Below, one piece after another: positions 1-6,429 of a stretch of 10,043 bases of DNA; within the stretch, counting starts at the first letter, position 1; each line of letters begins with the position of its first letter. The position numbers were made by a program, and so were the translations under genes. This stretch comes from a bacterium (lineage in GTDB: Bacteria; Ratteibacteria; UBA8468). The stretch covers positions 1 to 10,043 of the forward strand of contig DAOVNU010000012.1 of the NCBI GenBank assembly GCA_030630065.1, written 5' to 3'. The notes beneath the pieces were generated by a model. The model saw only the letters and a list, made by a program, of their open reading frames with translations. It ran no database searches and was not told the DNA's origin.

Positions 1-977
1 CCAAATGGTATTTCCCTGAGCAGGAAATAACGAAATGGGTCAATCCCGAATTCGGAAATAATCTCGTCAGGAGAAATAGCCGTTCCCTTTGATTTGGAAA
101 TCTTCTCCCCGGCAATATTCCACCACCCGTGGGCAAAGATTTTCCCGGGCAAAGGAAGGGATAAAGAAAAAAGAAGGGCAGGCCACATAATATCGTGAAA
201 CCGAATAATATCCTTACCTATAAACTGGACGTCCGGAGGCCAGTATTTCTCAAAAAGTTCCTGGTGGGAAAGATAGCCAACTCCCGAAAGGTAATTAAGA
301 ATAGCATCAAACCAGACATAAACGGTAAAATCTTTTTCAATCGGAATACCCCATTCACAATTCCTGCGCGTAAAACTTAAATCGTCAAGACCACCCTGGA
401 TAAAACTGGTCACCTCATTTTTTCTCTGAGTCGGAGCAATGAAGTCCGGGTTCTCACTAATATAGGAAAGCAAAGATTTCTGATATTTTGAGAGCCGAAA
501 AAAATAGGTTGGTTCTTCCAGGGAACTAACCTTCCTTTTGCAGTCCGGGCAGAGGTTTCCTTCAAGTCGTGCGGCAGGAACGTAACTTTCACAATGGACA
601 CAGTAGTGACCCTGATAAACACCCTGGTAAAGGTCACCCTTCCGGTAAATTTTATGAAAGACCTCTTTCACTACCCTTTCATGCTCGCTTTCTGTCGTGC
701 GGATAAATCGGTCGTAAGAGATACCCAGTTTTTCCCAGAGTTTTTGGAACCGGGCTGACATCCTGTCGGCTAACTCCTCTGGCTTTAAATTTAAAGAGGC
801 GGCAGCAGCAGCTATTTTCTGACCATGTTCATCGGTACCGGTTAAGAAAAAAACGTCCTTGCCTAACAATCTTTCGGTTCTTGCTAAAACGTCGGCGGCA
901 ATCTCGGTATAGGCATGACCAATATGGGGAATGTCATTTACATAATACAGAGGGGTAGTGATATAGAATTTATTCAC
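1..977 (-). CDS. metG: Methionyl-tRNA synthetase, N-terminal 325 residues (truncated by window edge)
   Basis: This class I aminoacyl-tRNA synthetase charges tRNA-Met with methionine in the cytoplasm. The translation opens VNKFYITTPLYYVNDIPHIGH and carries the ATP-binding HIGH motif at residues 18-21. A zinc knuckle follows with Cys126/Cys129 and Cys143/Cys146 (CVHC, CPDC). The catalytic KMSKS loop appears as KISKS at residues 292-296. The anticodon-binding domain and any C-terminal tRNA-binding domain lie beyond base 1. The start is GTG at 977-975, placed by homology because the family begins directly with this K-F-Y-I-T-T-P block. It overlaps the end of the ricT-like gene by 8 bases, and I see no strong Shine-Dalgarno at normal spacing, so translational coupling is likely. 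The frame is open to the window edge. Adjacent ricT and metG is a widespread arrangement in Firmicutes. Confidence 0.96.
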   Translation of the reverse strand, partial: MNKFYITTPLYYVNDIPHIGHAYTEIAADVLARTERLLGKDVFFLTGTDEHGQKIAAAAASLNLKPEELADRMSARFQKLWEKLGISYDRFIRTTESEHERVVKEVFHKIYRKGDLYQGVYQGHYCVHCESYVPAARLEGNLCPDCKRKVSSLEEPTYFFRLSKYQKSLLSYISENPDFIAPTQRKNEVTSFIQGGLDDLSFTRRNCEWGIPIEKDFTVYVWFDAILNYLSGVGYLSHQELFEKYWPPDVQFIGKDIIRFHDIMWPALLFSLSLPLPGKIFAHGWWNIAGEKISKSKGTAISPDEIISEFGIDPFRYFLLREIPF

Positions 978-1626
978 TTTTCTTTTTATAATTTTCTTCT
1001 TCAAACCTGAGACAGCACATCAATCTTCCGCAGAGACCCGAAATTTTATTTACATCCCGGGGAAGATTCTGCTCCTTTGCCATCCGCATCGTCACCGGCT
1101 CGAACTTTTTCAGAAAAAGAGCACAGCAAATGGGTCGCCCACAAACACCGTATCCGCCAATCATCCGCGCCTCATCGCGCATTCCAATCTGTCGCATTTC
1201 AATCCGACAACTAAAAATGCCTGCAAGTTCCTTCACCAACTCCTTAAAGTCAACCCTTCCCTCCGCCCAATAATAAAAGGTAACCGTGGATAAATCAAAG
1301 GAATGTTCCGCATCGATAAGTTTCATCAACATTTTTTTCTCTTCTATTTTTTTCAGACAAATCTTAAACGCCTCTTCATCCCGTTTATAATTCTCCTCGA
1401 TTCTACTGATATCGGCTTCATTTACCTTTCTGATTACCTTCTTTAACGGCGAATCAAACTGTTTTAAGTCAAAAAACTTTGGCGGAGAGACAACCTCCCC
1501 ATAATCCTCTTTCCCGGATTCCGACTCAATGATACAATAATCGGTTACTTTTAGATTTAAGTTTCCTACAAGGAAATAAGCAAATCGGTCTAATTTCCTG
1601 ATTCGGATTTGGACAATCTTTTCCAT
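970..1626 (-). CDS. ricT: PSP1-domain protein, RicT/YaaT family
   Basis: This 218-residue cytoplasmic protein belongs to the PSP1 C-terminal domain family. In Bacillus subtilis the homologue YaaT (RicT) forms the RicAFT complex, which carries Fe-S clusters and affects RNase Y-dependent RNA maturation, competence and sporulation. Visible signatures are the N-terminal strand-rich block ending in YGEVV and the paired cysteine motifs GVCGRPICC and GLCGRLMCC, separated by the conserved stretch containing AKEQNLP. The protein is shorter than B. subtilis YaaT and lacks most of its C-terminal tail. The ATG at 1626 lies 37 bases inside the upstream membrane-protein gene and has a purine-rich GAGAGG element about 7 bases upstream; the N-terminus matches the family from residue 1. 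Whether RicA and RicF exist here cannot be seen, so the complex is inferred from family knowledge only. Confidence 0.9.
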   Translation of the reverse strand: MEKIVQIRIRKLDRFAYFLVGNLNLKVTDYCIIESESGKEDYGEVVSPPKFFDLKQFDSPLKKVIRKVNEADISRIEENYKRDEEAFKICLKKIEEKKMLMKLIDAEHSFDLSTVTFYYWAEGRVDFKELVKELAGIFSCRIEMRQIGMRDEARMIGGYGVCGRPICCALFLKKFEPVTMRMAKEQNLPRDVNKISGLCGRLMCCLRFEEENYKKKSE

Positions 1627-3392
1627 TTCTCTGCCTCTCTATACTCTTTTTCTGCTTCTTTCTTTTCTCCCACCAATTCATACGCATTTCCCAATTCCTC
1701 ATGGTAGATGCTCTTGGTTGGATAGCGCTTGATTGCCTCTTTCAATTGACCAATCCCTTTTTCTAAAAAAGAATGGTCTTTCTCCAGAACCCCCTTAAAC
1801 CAGTAGAGTTGGGAGAGTTTGTAGTGGTAATAAGCCGGGTCCGGGTTAAGAGCTATCGCTTTCTGCATTGACTCAATCGCTTTTTTTAGCGCCGAAGAAT
1901 CCTTTTGTGAAAAAGCAGCGTGCTGGTCAATAGCAGAAAGTTTGTACCAATAAGCAGGATTACCGGGCTGGTAGGATAACGCCCTTTGCAGCATTGCCCT
2001 TCCCTCGCTGAATCTATTTTCGTTTATAAGTTCTACGGATTGTTTTGCTTTCCTCCCGGCTAAAATTTCTCTGAAGTTCATCCCTCCGAGGAAAATAAGC
2101 ATCATCATTATAAGCAAGAGAGTCGTTTTTGTCAAAACGGAATTCTGCACACAATAGCGGTGATTTTCTTTCAACTTCACTACCGCCAATGATAGAATGA
2201 AGAATGTAATTGTAGTCAAGGAAGGATTATAAAGGTCAAAATCACCAAAAGAATGAACGAGAAAGGCAAAAATAGATAGGGATAAACCCAGAAGAATTAA
2301 ATTTTTTCTCTGAGTAACCTTCCTCAGCGCCGCCCGGAAAAAATTCCACCAGAGCCAGAGAAAGAAAAGAAGCCCAAAAATTCCCGTCTCCACCCAAATC
2401 TCCAAAAAATTATTATGCGCATGCTGGGTCTCCATCGTAGAGGGAAGTTTATATCTGGCAAATCTGCTGCCAAAGGTGCCCGGACCACTGCCTAAAAGGG
2501 GACTTTCCTTAACCATCCGCAAACTCGCCTGCCAGTAGCCCAGTCGGTCCTGGAAAGAAGAGGAATGAGGTAACCCCCCGAGCCGAAAGAGCAAAAGGAA
2601 AAGAATAAGAGAAAAAAGAATAAAGAGTCCGCTCCCCACCAGTATCTTTTTCTTTTCTTTCAAAAAATAAAAAATCAGAAAAAAAACAGAGATAAAAATT
2701 ATAGTAAAATATCCCCCAATTGACTTTGTATAAAAGAGACAACAAAGCAAGAGTGCCGAAATTATCAAAAAAACATATTTTAAAAAGGATTTACTTCTAA
2801 TCGCCATCACGAGTCCGATGGGAAAAAGCATAATAATATAGCCGGCAAACATATTGGGATAGACAAAGGTGGAAAAAATACGATTAGAGGAAAGTCGGGA
2901 CAAAAGGGCCGGCGGTAATTCCCCCATCCGATAATGAGTGGCAATATATTCCCGGGTCGCCTCCAACCCCCAGAAATACTGGTAAATCCCGTAAAGAGAA
3001 ACCAGGGTTGCCGAAAACAGGAGAATAATCAGAAAAGTCGTAACATCCTTTTCTTCAACATTATTAATCACCAGCCAGTAAAGAAGGAAATAACTGATAA
3101 ACTGTAGCGAGAGATGCCAGGAAAGATAATGACAGTGTGAAAAAGAGGTAGTAATAAGGAGAACTAAAAGGAAAAGAAATATGGGAAGGTCGGAAGGGCT
3201 TTTTGAGAGAGAAAAAGTTTTTTCTCTTCGACAGAAAAGAGCAACCAGCCACACCAGAGCCAAAAAGACAATAGCTAATTGAAAACTGCTATTAAAAACG
3301 GGGTAGGTAAGACCATCAACAAAAGGTCGCAGAAAAATAAAGACCAGAAGAGTTACCTTGATTATTGATTTAATAATTTCTTTACTTTTCAT
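1590..3392 (-). CDS. O-antigen ligase/polymerase-like membrane protein with C-terminal TPR repeats
   Basis: This 600-residue protein has about ten to twelve predicted hydrophobic segments over residues 1-430, followed by a soluble tail. The large loop before the last helices holds the motif QHAHNNFLEIWVETGIFG (first His near 322, HNN at 326-328), typical of the Wzy_C / O-antigen ligase family (WaaL, PglL, Wzy relatives). Those enzymes transfer or polymerise undecaprenyl-linked glycans on the outer face of the inner membrane. Residues about 445-595 form three to four tetratricopeptide units (ALSYQPGNPAYWYKL, AIALNPDPAYYHYKL, AIKRYPTKSIYHEEL), a common extension in this family that probably mediates partner binding. 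The ATG overlaps the end of pyrD by 11 bases. Ligase, polymerase and protein glycosyltransferase cannot be told apart from sequence alone. Its place between pyrD and ricT is unusual, as no other glycan gene is in view. Confidence 0.85.
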   Translation of the reverse strand: MKSKEIIKSIIKVTLLVFIFLRPFVDGLTYPVFNSSFQLAIVFLALVWLVALFCRREKTFSLSKSPSDLPIFLFLLVLLITTSFSHCHYLSWHLSLQFISYFLLYWLVINNVEEKDVTTFLIILLFSATLVSLYGIYQYFWGLEATREYIATHYRMGELPPALLSRLSSNRIFSTFVYPNMFAGYIIMLFPIGLVMAIRSKSFLKYVFLIISALLLCCLFYTKSIGGYFTIIFISVFFLIFYFLKEKKKILVGSGLFILFSLILFLLLFRLGGLPHSSSFQDRLGYWQASLRMVKESPLLGSGPGTFGSRFARYKLPSTMETQHAHNNFLEIWVETGIFGLLFFLWLWWNFFRAALRKVTQRKNLILLGLSLSIFAFLVHSFGDFDLYNPSLTTITFFILSLAVVKLKENHRYCVQNSVLTKTTLLLIMMMLIFLGGMNFREILAGRKAKQSVELINENRFSEGRAMLQRALSYQPGNPAYWYKLSAIDQHAAFSQKDSSALKKAIESMQKAIALNPDPAYYHYKLSQLYWFKGVLEKDHSFLEKGIGQLKEAIKRYPTKSIYHEELGNAYELVGEKKEAEKEYREAEKWKRLSKSESGN

Positions 3393-4296
3393 TCAAAGAA
3401 GCTACAACTTTATTAATGTCATCAATTCTCTTACGAGAAAGATAATCCTTTAAACCTTTAATAATCCCCTGATAGGCCTGAGGATTAATAAAAATAGCCG
3501 TTCCCAGACCAATGGCATTGGCTCCGGCAATAATGAATTCCAGGGCGTCCCGGCTATCTGTAATCCCCCCCATTCCGATAATCGGCAAAGAGGTTGTTTT
3601 TCTCACCTGCCAGAGCATCCTTAACGCAATCGGCTTTATTGCCGGTCCGGAAAGTCCTCCGAGAATGCCACCCAATTTCGGGCTCTTTGTCTCTACATCA
3701 ATGCTCATCGCGGAGAAGGTATTTACCAAACTTAAAATATCTGCTCCGGCTCTTTCTGCGGATTTTGCGATTCGAGTGATGTCGGTAACATTGGGAGAAA
3801 GTTTGACCAAAAGAGGAACTTCAGTTTGCTTTTTTGCCGCTTTAACCAAACCAAAGGTCTTGTCTTCATCCTGGGCAACCGTCAATTTTTTTCCGACATT
3901 GGGACAGGAAATATTCAATTCAATCCCCGCAATCTGCTCCTCGTTCAACCTTTGAATAAGTTGCAGATATTCCTCTGTGGTCTCTCCGGCAATGCTCACG
4001 ATAATTGGGGTAGAAAATTTTTTCAGGTATGGTAATTTCTCCTTTAAAAAAAGTTCTATCCCTACGTTTGCAAGACCAATAGAATTCAAGAGACCGGATG
4101 CCGTTTCCGCCAATCGGGGGGGCGGATTGCCAACCTTTGGCTTAAGAGTGATTGTTTTGGTTACAACCGCTCCCAGTTCATTGATATTAATTAAATCCTG
4201 ATATTCCTCTCCGTAGCCAAAACATCCGCTTTCCAAAATTAGTGGGTTCTTAAGAGAGATTCCGGCAAGATTTACCTTTAGATTAATGTTTTTCAC
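3382..4296 (-). CDS. pyrD: Dihydroorotate dehydrogenase B (NAD+), catalytic subunit
   Basis: This 304-residue FMN enzyme oxidises dihydroorotate to orotate in de novo pyrimidine synthesis. It belongs to class 1B, which works as a heterotetramer with PyrK and passes electrons to NAD+. The TIM-barrel hallmarks are visible: the N-terminal NPLILESGCFGYG block, ELNISCPN with the catalytic-type Cys131 of class 1 enzymes, VKLSPNVTDI, the LVNTFSAM region, GGLSGPAIKP, and the FMN phosphate-binding IIGMGGI and GLGTAIF segments. A Cys at the catalytic position rather than Ser rules out class 2, the quinone-linked type. The start is GTG at 4296-4294, overlapping the pyrK stop codon (GTGA junction), the classic pyrK-pyrD coupling. 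Length is normal for PyrDB. The two genes together indicate a complete NAD-dependent enzyme; its Fe-S electron chain suits an anaerobic cell. Confidence 0.97.
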   Translation of the reverse strand: MKNINLKVNLAGISLKNPLILESGCFGYGEEYQDLININELGAVVTKTITLKPKVGNPPPRLAETASGLLNSIGLANVGIELFLKEKLPYLKKFSTPIIVSIAGETTEEYLQLIQRLNEEQIAGIELNISCPNVGKKLTVAQDEDKTFGLVKAAKKQTEVPLLVKLSPNVTDITRIAKSAERAGADILSLVNTFSAMSIDVETKSPKLGGILGGLSGPAIKPIALRMLWQVRKTTSLPIIGMGGITDSRDALEFIIAGANAIGLGTAIFINPQAYQGIIKGLKDYLSRKRIDDINKVVASLNEK

Positions 4297-5069
4297 CAGA
4301 TTATTTGCTCGCTATCAAAAACAGGGCCATCCTTACAAACTCTTTGATAGCCATCTTTTGTGTTGATCACGCATCCCTGACAGGCGCCCACGCCACAGGC
4401 AATAATTTTTTCCAGGGAGAGATAACAGGGAACAGCGTATTTCCTGGCAATTCTGGCGGTTTCTTTAAACATCTCCGTCGGACCGCAGGCATAAACAACG
4501 ATTGGGAGTTGGGAGTGGGGAGTTGGGAGCAGTTCCTGGAGTAAATCGGTAACCAAACCTTTTCTGCCTGAAGTGCCGTCCTCAGTGGAAACCATAACAT
4601 CGACATTTAATTTCTTAAACTTATCCCGGCATAAAATATCCTCCCTACTTTTGCCGCCGATGAGAACAACAAATGGCAATGAGCGGCGAGTAAGTTCCTC
4701 AGCCAAGAAATAGAGGGAAGCAACGCCAATCCCCCCGGCAACAAGAACAACTTTTACTTTTCCATCAGGCAATTTATAGCCATTCCCTGATGGTCCAATC
4801 ATATCCAAAAATTCGCCTTTTTTTCTTTGCGCGAGAATTTCCGTCCCTTTCCCTATTACTTTATAAAGAATTTGTAGATTTTTTTCTCCAACCGAATGGA
4901 TAGAGAATGGTCTCCTTAACAGAGGAACTGTTTTCTGATTTACTCTGAGATGAACAAACTGCCCCGGTTTTGCCAGACGGGATATTTCACCCACTTTTAG
5001 GGAAAGTTGATAATAGGTTTGCGCAAAGAGTTCTGTATTTTCAGTAATTTCCGCTTTTATCTGAAGCAT
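4293..5069 (-). CDS. pyrK: Dihydroorotate dehydrogenase B (NAD+), electron transfer subunit PyrK
   Basis: PyrK takes electrons from the FMN of PyrD through a [2Fe-2S] cluster and FAD to NAD+. In this 258-residue version the FAD-binding RRPFS motif is at residues 52-56, the nucleotide-binding AGGIGVASLYFLAEEL follows, then YACGPTEMF. The C-terminal cluster ligands are Cys225, Cys230, Cys233 and Cys245 (C-x4-C-x2-C-x11-C). I chose the ATG at 5069 because it gives the short family-like N-terminus MLQIKAEITENTELF. In-frame ATGs at 5090 and 5099 are possible, and no start has a convincing Shine-Dalgarno. The frame stays open much further upstream to 5417, but that part is antisense to the DUF4321 gene and its promoter and is not protein-like. 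A 28-base heptamer repeat within the gene encodes the unusual PTPHSQLP stretch just before IVVYACGP. Confidence 0.94.
   Translation of the reverse strand: MLQIKAEITENTELFAQTYYQLSLKVGEISRLAKPGQFVHLRVNQKTVPLLRRPFSIHSVGEKNLQILYKVIGKGTEILAQRKKGEFLDMIGPSGNGYKLPDGKVKVVLVAGGIGVASLYFLAEELTRRSLPFVVLIGGKSREDILCRDKFKKLNVDVMVSTEDGTSGRKGLVTDLLQELLPTPHSQLPIVVYACGPTEMFKETARIARKYAVPCYLSLEKIIACGVGACQGCVINTKDGYQRVCKDGPVFDSEQIIW
4502..4529. repeat. Four-unit heptanucleotide tandem repeat inside pyrK
   Basis: The plus strand reads TTGGGAG, TTGGGAG, TGGGGAG, TTGGGAG; on the coding strand the units are CTCCCAA-like. The array is 28 bases, not a multiple of three, yet the pyrK frame is intact through it and encodes the Pro/Ser/His-rich PTPHSQLP. 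It lies in the stretch between the LVTDLLQELL helix and the conserved YACGP strand, a place where an insertion should be tolerated. Similar GGGAGTT-type heptamers are known as short tandemly repeated sequences in cyanobacteria and, to my recollection, other environmental genomes. The repeat is seen directly; dispersal elsewhere in this genome is inference. Confidence 0.85.
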
Positions 5070-5109
5070 ATGATAATAGCAGTTTAACATATTTTTCATT
5101 CTTTTGACA

Positions 5110-5138
5110 ATTAAATATTGACAGTTCTCTCCTCGCAA
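5110..5138 (-). promoter_or_regulatory. Possible divergent promoter for the pyrK-pyrD-...-metG operon
   Basis: On the minus strand TTGCGA (5138-5133, 4/6 to TTGACA) is followed after 17 bases by TTTAAT (5115-5110, 5/6 to TATAAT). Transcription would start near 5103, giving a leader of about 35 bases before the preferred pyrK ATG. It overlaps the plus-strand promoter almost completely, so the two polymerases could not bind together. The -35 is weak, so this is a candidate only. Confidence 0.35.
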
Positions 5139-5164
5139 AGTAAAATAAAGGGAAAAGGGGGGAG
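5118..5164 (+). promoter_or_regulatory. Sigma-70-type promoter and Shine-Dalgarno for the DUF4321-NapH-radC operon
   Basis: A perfect -35 TTGACA at 5118-5123 is followed after 17 bases by TAAAAT (5/6 match to TATAAT) at 5141-5146, predicting a start of transcription near 5153. A strong Shine-Dalgarno, GGGGGGAG at 5157-5164, stands 5 bases before the ATG at 5170. The short leader, about 17 bases, leaves no room for a riboswitch. A second TTGACA at 5104-5109 lies 14 bases upstream and has no matching -10 at normal spacing. No other promoter-like sequence is obvious before the next two genes, which follow at 24 and 21 bases. Confidence 0.75.
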
Positions 5165-5169
5165 ACAAA

Positions 5170-5433
5170 ATGAGACATAGTATTGCTTTTTTAATTTTCA
5201 TCCTGATTATCGGCGCCTTAATCGGCACCGTTACCGGAGAACTGTTAGGGCTTTTAGTGGGAGAGGGAACGAAAATGTATTCCTTTTTCAATATTGGTGT
5301 TACACCTTCCTTTGGTCCCGCCAAACTCAACCTCATCATTATGGGCATTACCTTCGGCATCAACATGAAGATTAACCTCTGCGGTATCATTGGGATGCTC
5401 CTCTGCGCCGTTCTCACTTTAAGAAAACTTTAA
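5170..5433 (+). CDS. DUF4321 small membrane protein
   Basis: This 87-residue protein has two hydrophobic segments (about residues 4-26 and 58-83) joined by a short loop. The first contains the glycine pattern IIGALIGTVTGELLG, and the second ends ITFGINMKINLCGIIGMLL followed by a short basic tail TLRKL. This layout, especially the [IL]TFG-x-x-x-K-[IV]-N-L-x-GIIG signature, matches DUF4321 proteins, whose function is unknown. In Clostridia such genes commonly sit beside maf, radC and mreB, and radC is two genes downstream here. It is the first gene of a plus-strand operon, with a near-consensus promoter and strong Shine-Dalgarno. The ATG at 5170 is the only start with that ribosome site. Function is not inferred beyond a likely inner-membrane location. 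Confidence 0.8.
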   Translation: MRHSIAFLIFILIIGALIGTVTGELLGLLVGEGTKMYSFFNIGVTPSFGPAKLNLIIMGITFGINMKINLCGIIGMLLCAVLTLRKL

Positions 5434-5457
5434 TTCACAAAAATATGTGAAAAAGGT

Positions 5458-6408
5458 ATGAATAATAATTCCTGGTTCTCGCAAATTTCCTTTAAACAGC
5501 GAATTTGGTTGTTTGTAACTATAGCTGTAATGCTTGCTATAGTCGTTCTTGCTACCTTGCTAAACTTATTGCTCAAACCTTATATTTATCTGTCGTTGGT
5601 ATTAGGCGGACTCGTTTTTCTGATGAGGTTGGGGCGTCCAGACGGCTCCGATGTCAAAAACAGACGTAACTGGTATCCACGCACTCCACATATTGTTTCT
5701 CTCTTGCTTTCCGTAATCATCGCGGGATTTCTTTTGGGGAAATCACCTAACCCTATGGAGGGGATAGTCAAACTATTTAAGTCCATGGTGGGGCTATATT
5801 CTAATCCGGGAATTAAAGTAATCGCTTTCGGCTTCTTTATGATGCTTGCTGTTGTCGGAAATAAGATGATTTGTGGCTGGGCATGTCCTTTTGGCGCTTT
5901 TCAGGAGTTAATCTACTACCTGCCTATTCTGCGAAAAATGAAGCAGAAAAAACTCCCGTTTATTTTGACAAATACCATACGCGGAGGTCTTTTTCTCGCT
6001 ATGCTACTTTTTTTGTTTGGCATTATAGGGGGCCATAAAGGCACCGTTATTTATCGTTATCTTAATCCCTTCAATTTGTTTGACCTTCATTTTGAAAGCT
6101 TTAGCATTTTGCTGACGGTTATTATTGCCTTAGGTGCATCATTCATCACCTACCGTCCTTTCTGTCAACTCATTTGCCCTTTCGGTTTTGTGTCGTGGAT
6201 AGCCGAACGATTCAGCATTAATCGCATCCGTATCGATAAAGATAAATGTACCCAATGCGGTGCCTGCATAAAAGCCTGCCCTTTGGAAGCCGCAAAAGGT
6301 AGAGTTTTCGGAAACAAAATGCCGGCAGATTGTTTCAGTTGTGCACGTTGCTTGAATGTTTGCCCGGTTGACGCCATCAGATTTGGGGGGGTCAGGTCTC
6401 CACATTGA
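5458..6408 (+). CDS. NapH-like membrane polyferredoxin (4Fe-4S binding protein)
   Basis: This 316-residue protein probably moves electrons between a membrane carrier and a cytoplasmic partner. About five to six hydrophobic segments are visible (around residues 16-56, 78-96, 120-138, 176-192 and 215-232). Two C-x3-CP motifs at membrane edges, Cys139/Cys143 (CGWACPFGAFQE) and Cys236/Cys240 (CQLICPFGF), are typical of the NapH/NosR/CcoG superfamily. A C-terminal ferredoxin domain has two complete [4Fe-4S] motifs: Cys264, 267, 270, 274 and Cys292, 295, 298, 302, each followed by Pro. No NapG, NosR, Nap or rhodoxin partner is nearby, so the pathway is unknown and a NapH symbol would be too specific. 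A purine-rich AAAAAGG sits only one base before the ATG. The last residues after CPVDAIRFG (GVRSPH) come from a repeat-like motif and may not be native. Confidence 0.85.
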   Translation: MNNNSWFSQISFKQRIWLFVTIAVMLAIVVLATLLNLLLKPYIYLSLVLGGLVFLMRLGRPDGSDVKNRRNWYPRTPHIVSLLLSVIIAGFLLGKSPNPMEGIVKLFKSMVGLYSNPGIKVIAFGFFMMLAVVGNKMICGWACPFGAFQELIYYLPILRKMKQKKLPFILTNTIRGGLFLAMLLFLFGIIGGHKGTVIYRYLNPFNLFDLHFESFSILLTVIIALGASFITYRPFCQLICPFGFVSWIAERFSINRIRIDKDKCTQCGACIKACPLEAAKGRVFGNKMPADCFSCARCLNVCPVDAIRFGGVRSPH

Positions 6409-6410
6409 CA
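6388..6410. repeat. Putative dispersed-repeat motif (REP/RAYT-like) at the end of the NapH-like gene
   Basis: The sequence GGGGTCAGGTCTCCACATTG, followed by ACA, spans the last codons and stop of the polyferredoxin gene. I recognise GGGGTCAGGTCT-n-CA-n-TTGACA as resembling a motif that recurs next to IS200-like REP-associated tyrosine transposases in many environmental genomes; this is recollection, not a search result. The motif starts right after the conserved CPVDAIRFG end of the ferredoxin domain and supplies GVRSPH plus the TGA stop. No transposase gene is present, so at most this is an isolated copy or scar. Confidence 0.4.
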
Positions 6411-6429
6411 AAATTACAGAAATTAAAGG

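Noticed and set aside
195..637. Short open frames on both strands within metG.
   Set aside because: The minus-strand metG frame covers the region continuously with the zinc knuckle and KISKS motifs in place.
3512..4201. Several plus-strand open frames opposite pyrD.
   Set aside because: They lie fully opposite a well-supported pyrD gene, are rich in Ser, Arg and Leu, and show no family signature or ribosome site.
5104..5109. Upstream TTGACA as an alternative -35 for DUF4321.
   Set aside because: At 16-18 base spacing the following hexamers (around 5126-5133) do not resemble TATAAT, while the second TTGACA at 5118 has TAAAAT at exactly 17 bases.
5070..5417. The pyrK reading frame stays open upstream for about 116 more codons.
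   Set aside because: This part is antisense to the DUF4321 gene and covers its promoter; its translation is Met/Pro/Ile-rich and unlike any PyrK N-terminus, and PyrK is normally about 250-260 residues long.
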